NCBI GenBank assembly: GCA_944392655.1
Contig: CALXXL010000002.1
Coordinates: forward strand, 124,001-188,000
Origin: an uncultured Victivallaceae bacterium
Lineage (GTDB): Bacteria; Verrucomicrobiota; Lentisphaeria; Victivallales; Victivallaceae
Direction of reading: 5' to 3'
Length of the DNA stretch: 64,000 bases
Both the position numbers and the translations under genes were made by a program. The notes under the pieces are model-generated. The model was not told where the DNA came from. It saw only the letters and a program-made list of their open reading frames with translations, and did no database searches. Within the stretch, counting starts at the first letter, position 1. The number at the start of each line of letters is the position of its first letter. This document shows positions 58,001 to 64,000 of this stretch, piece after piece.

Positions 58001-60980
58001 AACCTTCGGTTCAGCTAATGAAGCAGCGGGTGCGAATCTGGAATCTCTGGTAGTAGATAATGCCTCCTTCAGCACCACCGACATCAACTACGGTTGTGAT
58101 GTCACGATCTCCAACGGCTCCAAGGTAACCTGGACCGGTGGCAGCATTGCTGACGGCAAGACCATGACGGTTGACGGAGCTGGTACAGAAGTTACCATGA
58201 GCTGGCATCACTCCAACTGGGGAAGCAGCAACAACACGCTGAAGATCTCCAATGGCGGTTATGTCATTTCCAATGGCAGCAACGGCTTTGGTAAAGTAAT
58301 CATCGAAAACGGTAACCTCTATCACAATGGCACCAGCTACTACAAAGACATCACGCTGCAGAACGGTTGGATTCAGATGAATGCGACCTATGCCGGCAAT
58401 GTTACCATTGGCGGAGGTACAGATGAAGGCACCTATTATCAGGTTATCGGCACTGCGACAGGTACCACAACGCTTAACGGAATAGGTTCTGTTTACGTTG
58501 GCAGTGCTGCCTGGGGAGCCGCGGCGTTTGAAGGCAAGATTGTTGTCAGCACCAAGGACAAGGAAGTTGGTAACGTCTGCCTGCGCAATGGTTCGATCAA
58601 CGGCCTGGAAATGAACGGTGGTACCTTCTGGTATCGTGGCAGCTATCGTGTAAACGATGCGAATGTAACGAGCACCACAGTTTCGATTGCCGGCGATATT
58701 ATGTTCAGCAATGCGAAGATTGTTTCCGGCAATATGGAACAGACCAATACTGAAACGATGGATCTCACCGGAGTAAGCAGTCTGGTAATTGGTAACAACA
58801 CTGATGTCAACATCAGCATCAACGCGAGTGATGTTAATGTATCTGTTGGCGGTGGCATCAACATTGCCGAAGGCAAGACCATCACCGTTGGTGCGATCAC
58901 CGGTTATGACTTCCGCAATTCTCAGAGTTACGAAGTATATGGTGCGCTTACTGGTGACATGTCTCAGTGGAACTTTACCAACACAGACAAGCCGATCTCG
59001 ATTTCCAGCATCACTGTTGGCGGCGAAGGTGTATATCACCTCGGCAATGTAGATTATCTGAAGATTCGTCCGGGTGTTGCGTTCACTTGTGGTGGATACA
59101 CTGCTACCATTGATGAGCTTGGCGTTGACATCATCACAGAAGCAAGCTATGATACAACCATGACCATCCGTGTTGATGTTGATGAAAACAACAATGCGGT
59201 ACTGACAGTTTACCGTTCCAGCTCTGCGGACAAAGTGGATGCTACCTGGTATGAAGGTTGGAGCTACGACTTCGGTGAACCTCCGGTCAAGAACATTCCG
59301 GTTCGTGCATCTGACGTTGAAACGTTTGCCTCTGTTGCCGGTGTCCTTGACATCCAGAGTGCGAATGAATTCAGTGCTCAGGGGCGGTTTGTTTATTCTG
59401 AACCGAACGCCACTGGTGGTGTATCAGCGTTGGCCTACATGGATAATGCATGCGATGGACTCACGGTAGTGATGACATCCGGCAGCCGTCAGAACTCCTG
59501 GGCGGAAGTAAACGGAACTCAGAATCTCACTCTGATTGCCGGTGGAATTGACTCTGAGGGCAATACTGTTACTACAGCTGCTGCACTCAATAACAATTCT
59601 TACATGTACATCTATGGCGGCGCGACCACAGAAAAGGTATTCGGCGGCGGCGCGAACAACTTTGAAGTCAAGGGCAGCACCAATGTAGCTATCGAAGGCG
59701 GCTCGCACAAGATGGTAGTTGGTGGTGGCCATGGCGGTACGGTTGGCGCGGTCAATCTGGATATTGTTGGCGGTGCTGAAGTTACCAGTCTGGTAGCTGG
59801 AGCTATGGGTAATGTTACCGGTGACGTAAACATCACGCTTGATGCGGTCAGCGGCGTAGCCAACATCTACGGTGGTGCGATCAATTCAGCGGTTCCGGCG
59901 ATTGGCAATGTTGCGGTTGATGGCGACTATGCGGTCAACAACGTAGTCATGAGCATCACCAACAGCAATCTCCAGGGCTTGATCTTCGGTGGCGGCGTAG
60001 CTGAAGCTGATGGCAAGACCAGTACTGCAGCCAGCACCACAGTTACGTTCAGCGGCTCAACCCATACCGGCAACCCGGATCTGGCTGAAGGCGGACGTTA
60101 CAACAGTGCGTGGATTGTAGGTGGTGGATTGGCCAAGAATACCGGTATTGCCAATGTCACTGGTACAGCGGTAATCAACGTTACTGCGGATGCCAATGCG
60201 ACCTATATTCTTGGTGGTGGCGTATCCTACTTCAGTGGAGCGACGGCTTCTGTTGGTTCAACCTTCATAACTGTTGATGATGGTGCGACAGTAAGTGCGA
60301 ACATCTACGGTGGCGGTTACTCACTGGCCGGTGGAGCTTCCACGGTCAATGGTGATGCCGTAATCACGATTGATGCGACAGCTGCCGACAAGATTGTATC
60401 CGTACAGGGTAACATCTATGCTGGCGGTTGGGGCAACAACTCCACAGTTACCGGCGATGCGTATGTTGTCTTCAAGGGCAGCAGCGACAGCCTGGCCTTC
60501 ACCGGTGAAGTCAATGGTAACGGCAATGTGGAAGCGGTTGTTGGTAACAGCTATCTGGTATTCGAAGACTTCTCCGGCGTATTCAGCGCCAGTGTTGTAA
60601 ACTTCGATTATGTCAAACTGAGCAGTGATACAGCGATGAGCTTTGATCAGGCTGCTTCGGTCAATGGTTTCGTCTTTGACGTGGCCGACCGTGATGCGGC
60701 TCTGGTAGACGAAGCCGTTGCCGATGCCACCAACCTCTCCTTCAACGGGGCAGGCGAACTGGTAATCAACAATGCGGATCTGTTCACGGACGGCACCAGC
60801 ATGGCGTTGCTCTCTGGAGCTGACGAACTGCTTACGGCTGATACCGTAATCAATCTGTTTGACCAGAATAATGAACTGATCGGTACGTTCAACTATGGCG
60901 AAACCTTCGCCAGTGCTGAACTTGGATTCACACTGGAATCCAAGGATGGTAAAGTTTACCTCAACGTTACCGCTCTGTAA
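52014..60980 (+). CDS. Giant AIDA-like beta-helix repeat protein (2988 residues)
   Basis: Almost entirely short beta strands with Gly, Asn and Thr turns, in patterns like TVNAGGVV and VEAGGILTM, as in AIDA-type adhesin passengers forming long beta-helices. Larger duplications are visible. A block at residues about 48-343 recurs at 405-700 (offset 357 residues, 1071 bp, high DNA identity). A TYNNLT/STQLVAY block recurs 388 residues on. A YRNFSLKDGVASGF block recurs 935 residues on. Residues about 2480-2850 change to IYGGG/VVGGG/GDAYV repeats. The N-terminus (MSFQANVNAENS) has no classical signal peptide, and the C-terminus (KVYLNVTAL) shows no autotransporter barrel. A surface or secreted role is inferred from composition. 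Confidence 0.8.
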   Translation: MSFQANVNAENSPVTGEVVENGTQIIESGGWTQDAVVGTGGNQTIYAGGKVVNTTVNAGGVVMGMGGGAVVEGGSISGANATIQISGEGSEITGTTIAGSEFAKVEVWTGAKASDILVSAGAPIATGTGKKGAFLIVTGAGAEASGITITDFGSASVYDGAKIMDSVVEAGGILAMSYRKLNDGTSAGYAENITVKEDGIFWVGKLGSVANNITFEAGSFIGGFGLDSQGTAFTNSKVIGYDGSETTLTNWNGGDYTVANGLILLMSSRIGDDTADYVLDLSKVILDKGGAIQKSVTDNTFSSADTVEGLRVIDPETGDVLDASISGGKATNWVVNKGQEYTFGANDTGLIVYEGGVINGNYSTAENQLTGRYVYDDGSVVAFSCADGVAENLILDGKTLSIAAGGKSINAVLTNGGVINGMGGGATVEDGSVSGENSTIQITGADSVISGTVLSGTEFAKIEVWDGAKAYDILVSAGAPIATGMGKKGAFLIITGAGAEASGITVTDFGSAAVYNGAKISDSVVEAGGVLTMSYRKLNDGASAGSAENITVKEDGLFWVGTLGSTANNVTFEAGSFIGGFGLGEQGTTFTNSKVIGYDGSETELANWDGGDYKVANGLILLMSSRIADDGADYVLDLSKVILDKGGAIQKSITDNTFTYQDTIEGLRVVDPETGAILDASIVDGVATNWVVNKGQSYRVDGGWGAAGSADGLIVYEGGSITGMFVGRPGPIAGTPGTVITNGRYVKNDGTIVNFSCGNGYAENMIVEDGTFTLNGYTGAYTEATFGSGAVVKNTTMINGLYVQGNMAYSDGLTVSGNTAIQTYSYAEITNGVNLDESEDSIYRNFSLKDGVASGFILENGGFLVLAGELVSTDGTLPTIPAGSATNIIVRGTLAEKYWTGGAAGQQGNNNRTDRKSYLQMQSGAVIDNVSIQDGGILTSVGANWTANNVTIDVGGATDITIGADTVLNATVMTEDGSYTLSWDAGSGVLAGYTLGGDGNIKVTLADDIDVYDFNDMTIINSTYSLGIRKTYNNLTVDNSTVTSYDNNTVNGMTVGGSATFLQFTKGTFNDIALNGGKFEAAGTAEINNVVIDGTLYNTPVGDTSDNINGHFSTQLVAYADGVVINGMVLQNGGSAFIYAGATASGATVNSGGVLYLTNWNKDTNTTANILGDLVVQTGGTLWLGSTENNIEKIQTYAGANIVGIASGTVIDDIVLRGANIEIDDKLTINNALMGNNQTQTGGLVKTLTNNYGVWTMEGGVLENYIHNNGNNVDCGIYIKGGTVQNLDLTKYNGTSYILGGSIEGGTMAGGTLSDVDATDPEAIVTGNGSISNFTVTGTGILSIASENTVLSNITLKGGTIDAKVDISGINIYGGKILGSNAVNDSTIYEATDMWTSKTYNNLTIDGAAQNIGGGNIFNNLTVNDATLMSYSAGNTINGMTITGGKTFAQALSDNVFSDVEMYGGKFEVAGTTVVNGIMIDGTAFNTAPGDTSDNIDGHVSTQLVAYAAGAVVNDMVLRNGGSAFIYNGATANNVTVEKGGVLYMTDWNQNDGVNGVANGVTVQDGGYLYYRSGSTVNDLTINKGATLDARISWTDSFAGTYVDGDTVIDYTLNGEEANTFVVTQGTTFLGNYTAAGGSEGGVATFDKLYVVEGGSMLGWHLGNTVITEGAYIANDGTRIEMNWGSLNETGGKHIQGGYFYKGSAVLGGGSANLDEATGEVTFTINTLDNVIFDNSLFVAGNITKSTNLVFRNGASLQTYSNAEMSGINEDEAEDSVYRNFSLKDGVASGFIIDNGGFLQMVPEGYNWQGNTPSPAASAFDIYVRGSRTEVAGNYNADMMNMFNGGSHIQLSSGTYVKNLRVGTGAGVRVMAGNDEVAAGVIEDMVQEAGAITIFEQINRDSKINATVELGEGETIAYTIADGVVSNYYQDNAKSRLTGAANLTFENLTVKGGTVSALENTVITGTTAVSGSGTVFSAATVKEISGNLSITDGASVTFGSANEAAGANLESLVVDNASFSTTDINYGCDVTISNGSKVTWTGGSIADGKTMTVDGAGTEVTMSWHHSNWGSSNNTLKISNGGYVISNGSNGFGKVIIENGNLYHNGTSYYKDITLQNGWIQMNATYAGNVTIGGGTDEGTYYQVIGTATGTTTLNGIGSVYVGSAAWGAAAFEGKIVVSTKDKEVGNVCLRNGSINGLEMNGGTFWYRGSYRVNDANVTSTTVSIAGDIMFSNAKIVSGNMEQTNTETMDLTGVSSLVIGNNTDVNISINASDVNVSVGGGINIAEGKTITVGAITGYDFRNSQSYEVYGALTGDMSQWNFTNTDKPISISSITVGGEGVYHLGNVDYLKIRPGVAFTCGGYTATIDELGVDIITEASYDTTMTIRVDVDENNNAVLTVYRSSSADKVDATWYEGWSYDFGEPPVKNIPVRASDVETFASVAGVLDIQSANEFSAQGRFVYSEPNATGGVSALAYMDNACDGLTVVMTSGSRQNSWAEVNGTQNLTLIAGGIDSEGNTVTTAAALNNNSYMYIYGGATTEKVFGGGANNFEVKGSTNVAIEGGSHKMVVGGGHGGTVGAVNLDIVGGAEVTSLVAGAMGNVTGDVNITLDAVSGVANIYGGAINSAVPAIGNVAVDGDYAVNNVVMSITNSNLQGLIFGGGVAEADGKTSTAASTTVTFSGSTHTGNPDLAEGGRYNSAWIVGGGLAKNTGIANVTGTAVINVTADANATYILGGGVSYFSGATASVGSTFITVDDGATVSANIYGGGYSLAGGASTVNGDAVITIDATAADKIVSVQGNIYAGGWGNNSTVTGDAYVVFKGSSDSLAFTGEVNGNGNVEAVVGNSYLVFEDFSGVFSASVVNFDYVKLSSDTAMSFDQAASVNGFVFDVADRDAALVDEAVADATNLSFNGAGELVINNADLFTDGTSMALLSGADELLTADTVINLFDQNNELIGTFNYGETFASAELGFTLESKDGKVYLNVTAL
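52155..53043 (+). repeat. In-gene tandem duplication, copy 1
   Basis: First copy of an approximately 0.9 kb block repeated in frame 1071 bp downstream. Shared landmarks are the SYRKLNDG, FTNSKVIGYDGSET and LILLMSSRI codons. Confidence 0.85.
53226..54114 (+). repeat. In-gene tandem duplication, copy 2
   Basis: Second copy of the block at 52155-53043. Most differences from copy 1 look like single-base changes, so the duplication seems fairly recent, and recombination between copies could change protein length. Confidence 0.85.
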
Positions 60981-60996
60981 TCGTTAACTTAACCAG

Positions 60997-61028
60997 AAAG
61001 GCCGTCGGGGTTTTCCGACGGCCTTTTT
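60997..61028 (+). terminator. Terminator of the giant gene
   Basis: GGCCGTCGG (61000-61008) and CCGACGGCC (61015-61023) with a GGTTTT loop, then five T. Confidence 0.9.
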
Positions 61029-61092
61029 GTTATAGAGTTGCTTTATTAAAGTTAAATAGATTACGCTTTACATATATGTTATTTGTTTATAT

Positions 61093-61133
61093 AAAAAAAA
61101 CTCCTCCGGGAAGCCTATATCTTCCGGAGGAGT
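61093..61133 (-). terminator. Terminator of the argH unit
   Basis: On the minus strand AACTCCTCCGGAAG pairs with CTTCCCGGAGGAGTT (one bulge) and is followed by a long T-run. Confidence 0.88.
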
Positions 61134-61152
61134 TATAGTATATAAAATATAA

Positions 61153-61953
61153 TTACTGATTAACTGGCACAAACTTATCGGATACAACGCCGTCTTTTAT
61201 ATAAACCATTCTGAATCCATATGGACGGTTATCAAAATTGGTGCTGGTATTTTCAGCATGAAGGAACCGTATTCCTTCCCATTCGTTATCTATTCTGGTA
61301 TGGCTGTGTCCGCCGACATAAAGGATGACGCCATATTTCTTAAACAGGTTCAATATCTCCATGCGTTTATTCGGTTCAATATTATAATATGGATCTTCCG
61401 GTTCATTCACATCTTTCAAAAAGATCGGGCTGTGTCCGGCAACGATAATATTTTTGCCGTCCTCTTTTGCATTTGCCAAAGCCTGTTCAAACCACTGATC
61501 AAACTCTGCGGTTCTTGCCTGCGGATACTTCCACAAGTTGGTATTGATTACGATAATTCTGAAATCATCCTGATCAAAGGTATAATAATCTTTACCAAAG
61601 CTGTTATGATACAATTCAATAGCTTCCGCCTTGGCATTGATATCGTGATTTCCGGGAACCACATAATATGGTATCTTCAATTCATTGCTGGCAACGATAA
61701 AGTCGGCGTTATGTTCTGCGGTAGGTATATTAACCATATCTCCGGTCATAATCATAAAAACCGGTTCATCCTTATCGTTATCGCTATTTATAAGTGCGAT
61801 AGCGTTTTTATATCTTTGGTATTCCAGATCATAATCATAGAATCCGAACTGAGAGTCCGTCATATGAACAAATGTAAGTTGAGAAGGCGAGCTGCATCCG
61901 GTCAGCGCCAATGCGGCAGCCAAACCGGCCGAAGTAGCAGTAATGAATTTCAT
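61153..61953 (-). CDS. Lipoprotein calcineurin-like metallophosphoesterase
   Basis: 267 residues from the ATG at 61953 (AAGGA upstream). Signal peptide ends in the lipobox ALTGC, so the enzyme is anchored in the envelope. Metal motifs in order: TDSQFG (the usual DxH is DxQ, as in some purple-acid/CPPED1-like members), GDMVN, GNHD, GHSP and GGHSHTR. These predict a two-metal phosphatase or phosphodiesterase acting on an extracytoplasmic substrate that cannot be named. It follows argH by 25 bp and ends before a terminator. Confidence 0.85.
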   Translation of the reverse strand: MKFITATSAGLAAALALTGCSSPSQLTFVHMTDSQFGFYDYDLEYQRYKNAIALINSDNDKDEPVFMIMTGDMVNIPTAEHNADFIVASNELKIPYYVVPGNHDINAKAEAIELYHNSFGKDYYTFDQDDFRIIVINTNLWKYPQARTAEFDQWFEQALANAKEDGKNIIVAGHSPIFLKDVNEPEDPYYNIEPNKRMEILNLFKKYGVILYVGGHSHTRIDNEWEGIRFLHAENTSTNFDNRPYGFRMVYIKDGVVSDKFVPVNQ

Positions 61954-61978
61954 AATCAATCCTTATATTCTGTCATAT

Positions 61979-63346
61979 TCAGAGTCTATTGCGCCAATAT
62001 TCCAACTGTTGTCTTACAGCGTTAAAACCTGTTCCGCCCGGGATTTCGCGTTTGCCGACGCTGGCCTCCGGATCAAAAACAGCTAAAAACTCCTCTGTTG
62101 CATCCGGGATTGATATTCTCATTTCTTCCAGGGAAATCTCATTAAGTTTTCTATTATGGTCATTACAATACTTGACCAATGCGCCGACCTGATGATGAGC
62201 CGTTCTGAACGGGACTCCTATTTTCACCAGCAGTTCAGCGATATCCGTGGCCATCAAGGCCGGATCTGAAGCAGCGTTATACATATTTTCTTTGCGAACG
62301 GATGCGGTAGCGATCATTGGCGGATATACTCTAAGTATCATCTTAACCGTATCGATTGCGTCGAACAACGACTCCTTATCCTCCTGCAAATCGCGGTTAT
62401 ATGTCAGAGGCAGCCCTTTGCACAGAGTAAGCAGAGCCATCAATGAGCCGTAAATCCGTCCGGTTTTTCCTCGAGAAAGTTCAGCGATATCTGGATTTTT
62501 CTTTTGCGGCATCAGGCTTGAACCGGTACAGAAGGCATCGCCGAGTTCGATAAAAGCGAACTCCTGAGAGCACCACAGAATAAGATCCTCGGACAATCTT
62601 GAAACATGCATGGCAAATATTGCCAGATCCGCCAGCAGTTCAATAATAAAATCTCTATCAGCCACTGAATCCATACTGTTGCGTGTTATTCTGGCAAAAT
62701 CCAGTTCCCGGCATACCATTTCCCGGTCAATTGGCAGAGTAGTTCCGGCAATTGCGCCGGCGCCTAGCGGCATAACGTTGACTCTCTTGTAACAATCGTC
62801 CAACCGGTCGAAATCGCGGTCAAACATCTCCACATACGCGAGCAGATGATGAGCGAAGAGAACCACCTGAGCATGCTGAAGGTGGGTAAATCCCGGCATG
62901 ATAACCGTTTTATTAGCGTCAGCCAGTTCAAACAACGCATGTTGAAAACCGCGTAAAAGCTGCTGAATTTCACGGATTTCGTGTCTCAAATAGAGTCTTA
63001 TATCCAATGCTACCTGATCATTTCTGCTTCTGGCGGAATGAAGTCTGGCGCCTTCCGGACCGAGTTTGTCAATAAGAGCGGATTCGATATTCATATGAAT
63101 ATCTTCCAACTCCTGTTTAAAAGTAAACTTGCCATCCTGAATAAGGTGCAGAATCTCCTCCAGTCCATCTTCGATAGCCTTTGCGGTTGCAACCGGGATA
63201 ATTCCGGTTGCGCCCAACATCTTCACATGAGCCTTGCTTCCGGCGATATCATAAGGATACAATCTGCGATCATATGAAATAGACTCTGAAAATTTTGCCA
63301 GTTCCTTATCAGTTTCTGCGCCGAACCGGCCGCCCCACATTGCCAT
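61979..63346 (-). CDS. argH: Argininosuccinate lyase
   Basis: Splits argininosuccinate to arginine and fumarate. 455 residues. MWGGRFGAETDKELAKFSES N-terminus, DIHMNIESALI, ARSRNDQVALD, TPL-like HLQHAQVV, and the fumarase/aspartase signature GSSLMPQKKNPD with its mobile catalytic serine are all present. It lies 32 bp after the edge gene and 25 bp before the phosphoesterase gene on the minus strand, probably one transcription unit. argG is not in the window. Confidence 0.96.
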   Translation of the reverse strand: MAMWGGRFGAETDKELAKFSESISYDRRLYPYDIAGSKAHVKMLGATGIIPVATAKAIEDGLEEILHLIQDGKFTFKQELEDIHMNIESALIDKLGPEGARLHSARSRNDQVALDIRLYLRHEIREIQQLLRGFQHALFELADANKTVIMPGFTHLQHAQVVLFAHHLLAYVEMFDRDFDRLDDCYKRVNVMPLGAGAIAGTTLPIDREMVCRELDFARITRNSMDSVADRDFIIELLADLAIFAMHVSRLSEDLILWCSQEFAFIELGDAFCTGSSLMPQKKNPDIAELSRGKTGRIYGSLMALLTLCKGLPLTYNRDLQEDKESLFDAIDTVKMILRVYPPMIATASVRKENMYNAASDPALMATDIAELLVKIGVPFRTAHHQVGALVKYCNDHNRKLNEISLEEMRISIPDATEEFLAVFDPEASVGKREIPGGTGFNAVRQQLEYWRNRL

Positions 63347-63378
63347 AAAAACCTGCTTTCCTGTTTTATATTACCTGT

Positions 63379-64000
63379 TTAGAAACCCCACTTCAATTCA
63401 TCGACGACCCGGAAAGAGGTCTCCGCCTCTAATTTCATACCGCGCATCGACTGCCGTATCTGATTACGCAACTGAGCGACAAAAGAGTACGGCACCAATC
63501 CGGAATCCACCCGGATAAACACCTGTATCATATTTGATTCATCTTTTGGCGATGCCTCAATAAGTGACGTTAAGAATGCCACAATCTCATCTCTGAAATT
63601 CTGCATAGCCTCAGCAGAATAGTCTGCCGGATTTGCACCGAGCGGCAAAGTAAAAAGCTGCCGCATCAAAGGATTCTGCGGAGACGCAACTTTAACCAGA
63701 AATCCGTCATCAGTCAAATTTACTTCGACATTACAATTTATAATTTTCAAACCCGGCATATTTTTACCCGAGCCATATTCTGCCGGCAAAACTATCTCCA
63801 ACTCATTAAATAACGCTCTTGAACGCAATTCAATATCCTCGCGTGTCATAGTGAACAATCCGGAATAAAGTTTCTCATATCCGGCGGGGCGTACCGTCAT
63901 TCCCGACCACAGATATTTATCCTTTGCGTTATTCCATTCCAGCGTTACCTTATTGGTATAAGCCTTATTGATGGAATCGATATTAATTACCTCATCCTGC
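63379..64000 (-). CDS. Unrecognised protein, cut by the right window edge
   Basis: The reading frame stays open from 63379 to the end of the window. The in-frame ATG at 63900 is probably internal, because codons upstream of it to position 64000 read on without a stop (ending LEWNNAKDKYLWSG before it). About 206 residues are visible. They form no recognised motif: there are alternating strands and amphipathic helices, a conserved-looking NCNVEVNLTDDGF stretch, and a C-terminus MRGMKLEAETSFRVVDELKWGF. No membrane segment or signal is visible in this part. It is upstream of argH in the same orientation. Confidence 0.55.
   Translation of the reverse strand, partial: QDEVINIDSINKAYTNKVTLEWNNAKDKYLWSGMTVRPAGYEKLYSGLFTMTREDIELRSRALFNELEIVLPAEYGSGKNMPGLKIINCNVEVNLTDDGFLVKVASPQNPLMRQLFTLPLGANPADYSAEAMQNFRDEIVAFLTSLIEASPKDESNMIQVFIRVDSGLVPYSFVAQLRNQIRQSMRGMKLEAETSFRVVDELKWGF

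Noticed and set aside
52014-60980. Periodic repeats considered as a CRISPR array or satellite
   Set aside because: The repeats keep one reading frame, vary by codon and have no uniform repeat-spacer structure.

Overview
The window looks like chromosomal DNA of a fermentative, Gram-negative anaerobe. It carries outer-membrane biogenesis genes (a BamD-like TPR protein, LptE and a Pal/OmpA lipoprotein), an [FeFe]-hydrogenase maturation GTPase (HydF), and a 9 kb gene for an AIDA-like repeat protein. That combination suggests a PVC-superphylum bacterium, most likely Lentisphaerota/Victivallales. This placement is inferred from gene content only. I see no rRNA, tRNA, CRISPR array, insertion sequence or phage genes.

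Layout. 1-305: 3' end of a possible receiver-like protein. 358-3671: ttcA, then rsmA on the opposite strand with overlapping 3' ends, then a BamD-like gene and lptE. 3783-9763 (minus strand): gltA, then an operon of aminotransferase, pgi, an EpmB-like radical SAM aminomutase and pyrF. 9956-11430: a methyltransferase and an HD-domain protein. 11596-15887: two PilT-like proteins with decayed catalytic motifs and a membrane-anchored coiled-coil protein. 16040-20990: homocysteine methyltransferase/MTHFR fusion, NlpC/P60 hydrolase, fabD, fabG. 21126-24718: hydF, galM, PIN-PhoH. 24783-26579 (minus): pepF. 26730-28988: metG and an HPr-like protein. 29205-39191: a long, tightly packed operon of gyrA, folP, cdaA, a YbbR protein, a PpiD/SurA-like protein, a double-domain S-adenosylmethionine decarboxylase, speE, a glyoxalase-family protein and an OppF-like ATPase. 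39308-40312: asd.

40431-45416 (minus) is an envelope operon: formylglycine-generating-enzyme-like secreted protein, MBOAT acyltransferase, SGNH-type membrane protein, and an unrecognised secreted protein. 45662-46267 (minus) is a Pal-like lipoprotein. 46524-51657 holds ilvE, panC, hisD, a LacI regulator and a Gfo/Idh/MocA oxidoreductase. 52014-60980 is the giant repeat protein behind a structured AT-rich leader. 61153-64000 (minus) ends the window with an edge-truncated gene, argH and a lipoprotein metallophosphoesterase.

The best candidates for something new are the four-gene envelope operon, the paired PilT-like proteins, the fused double-domain S-adenosylmethionine decarboxylase whose second half has lost its catalytic residues, and the giant repeat protein with no recognisable export signal.
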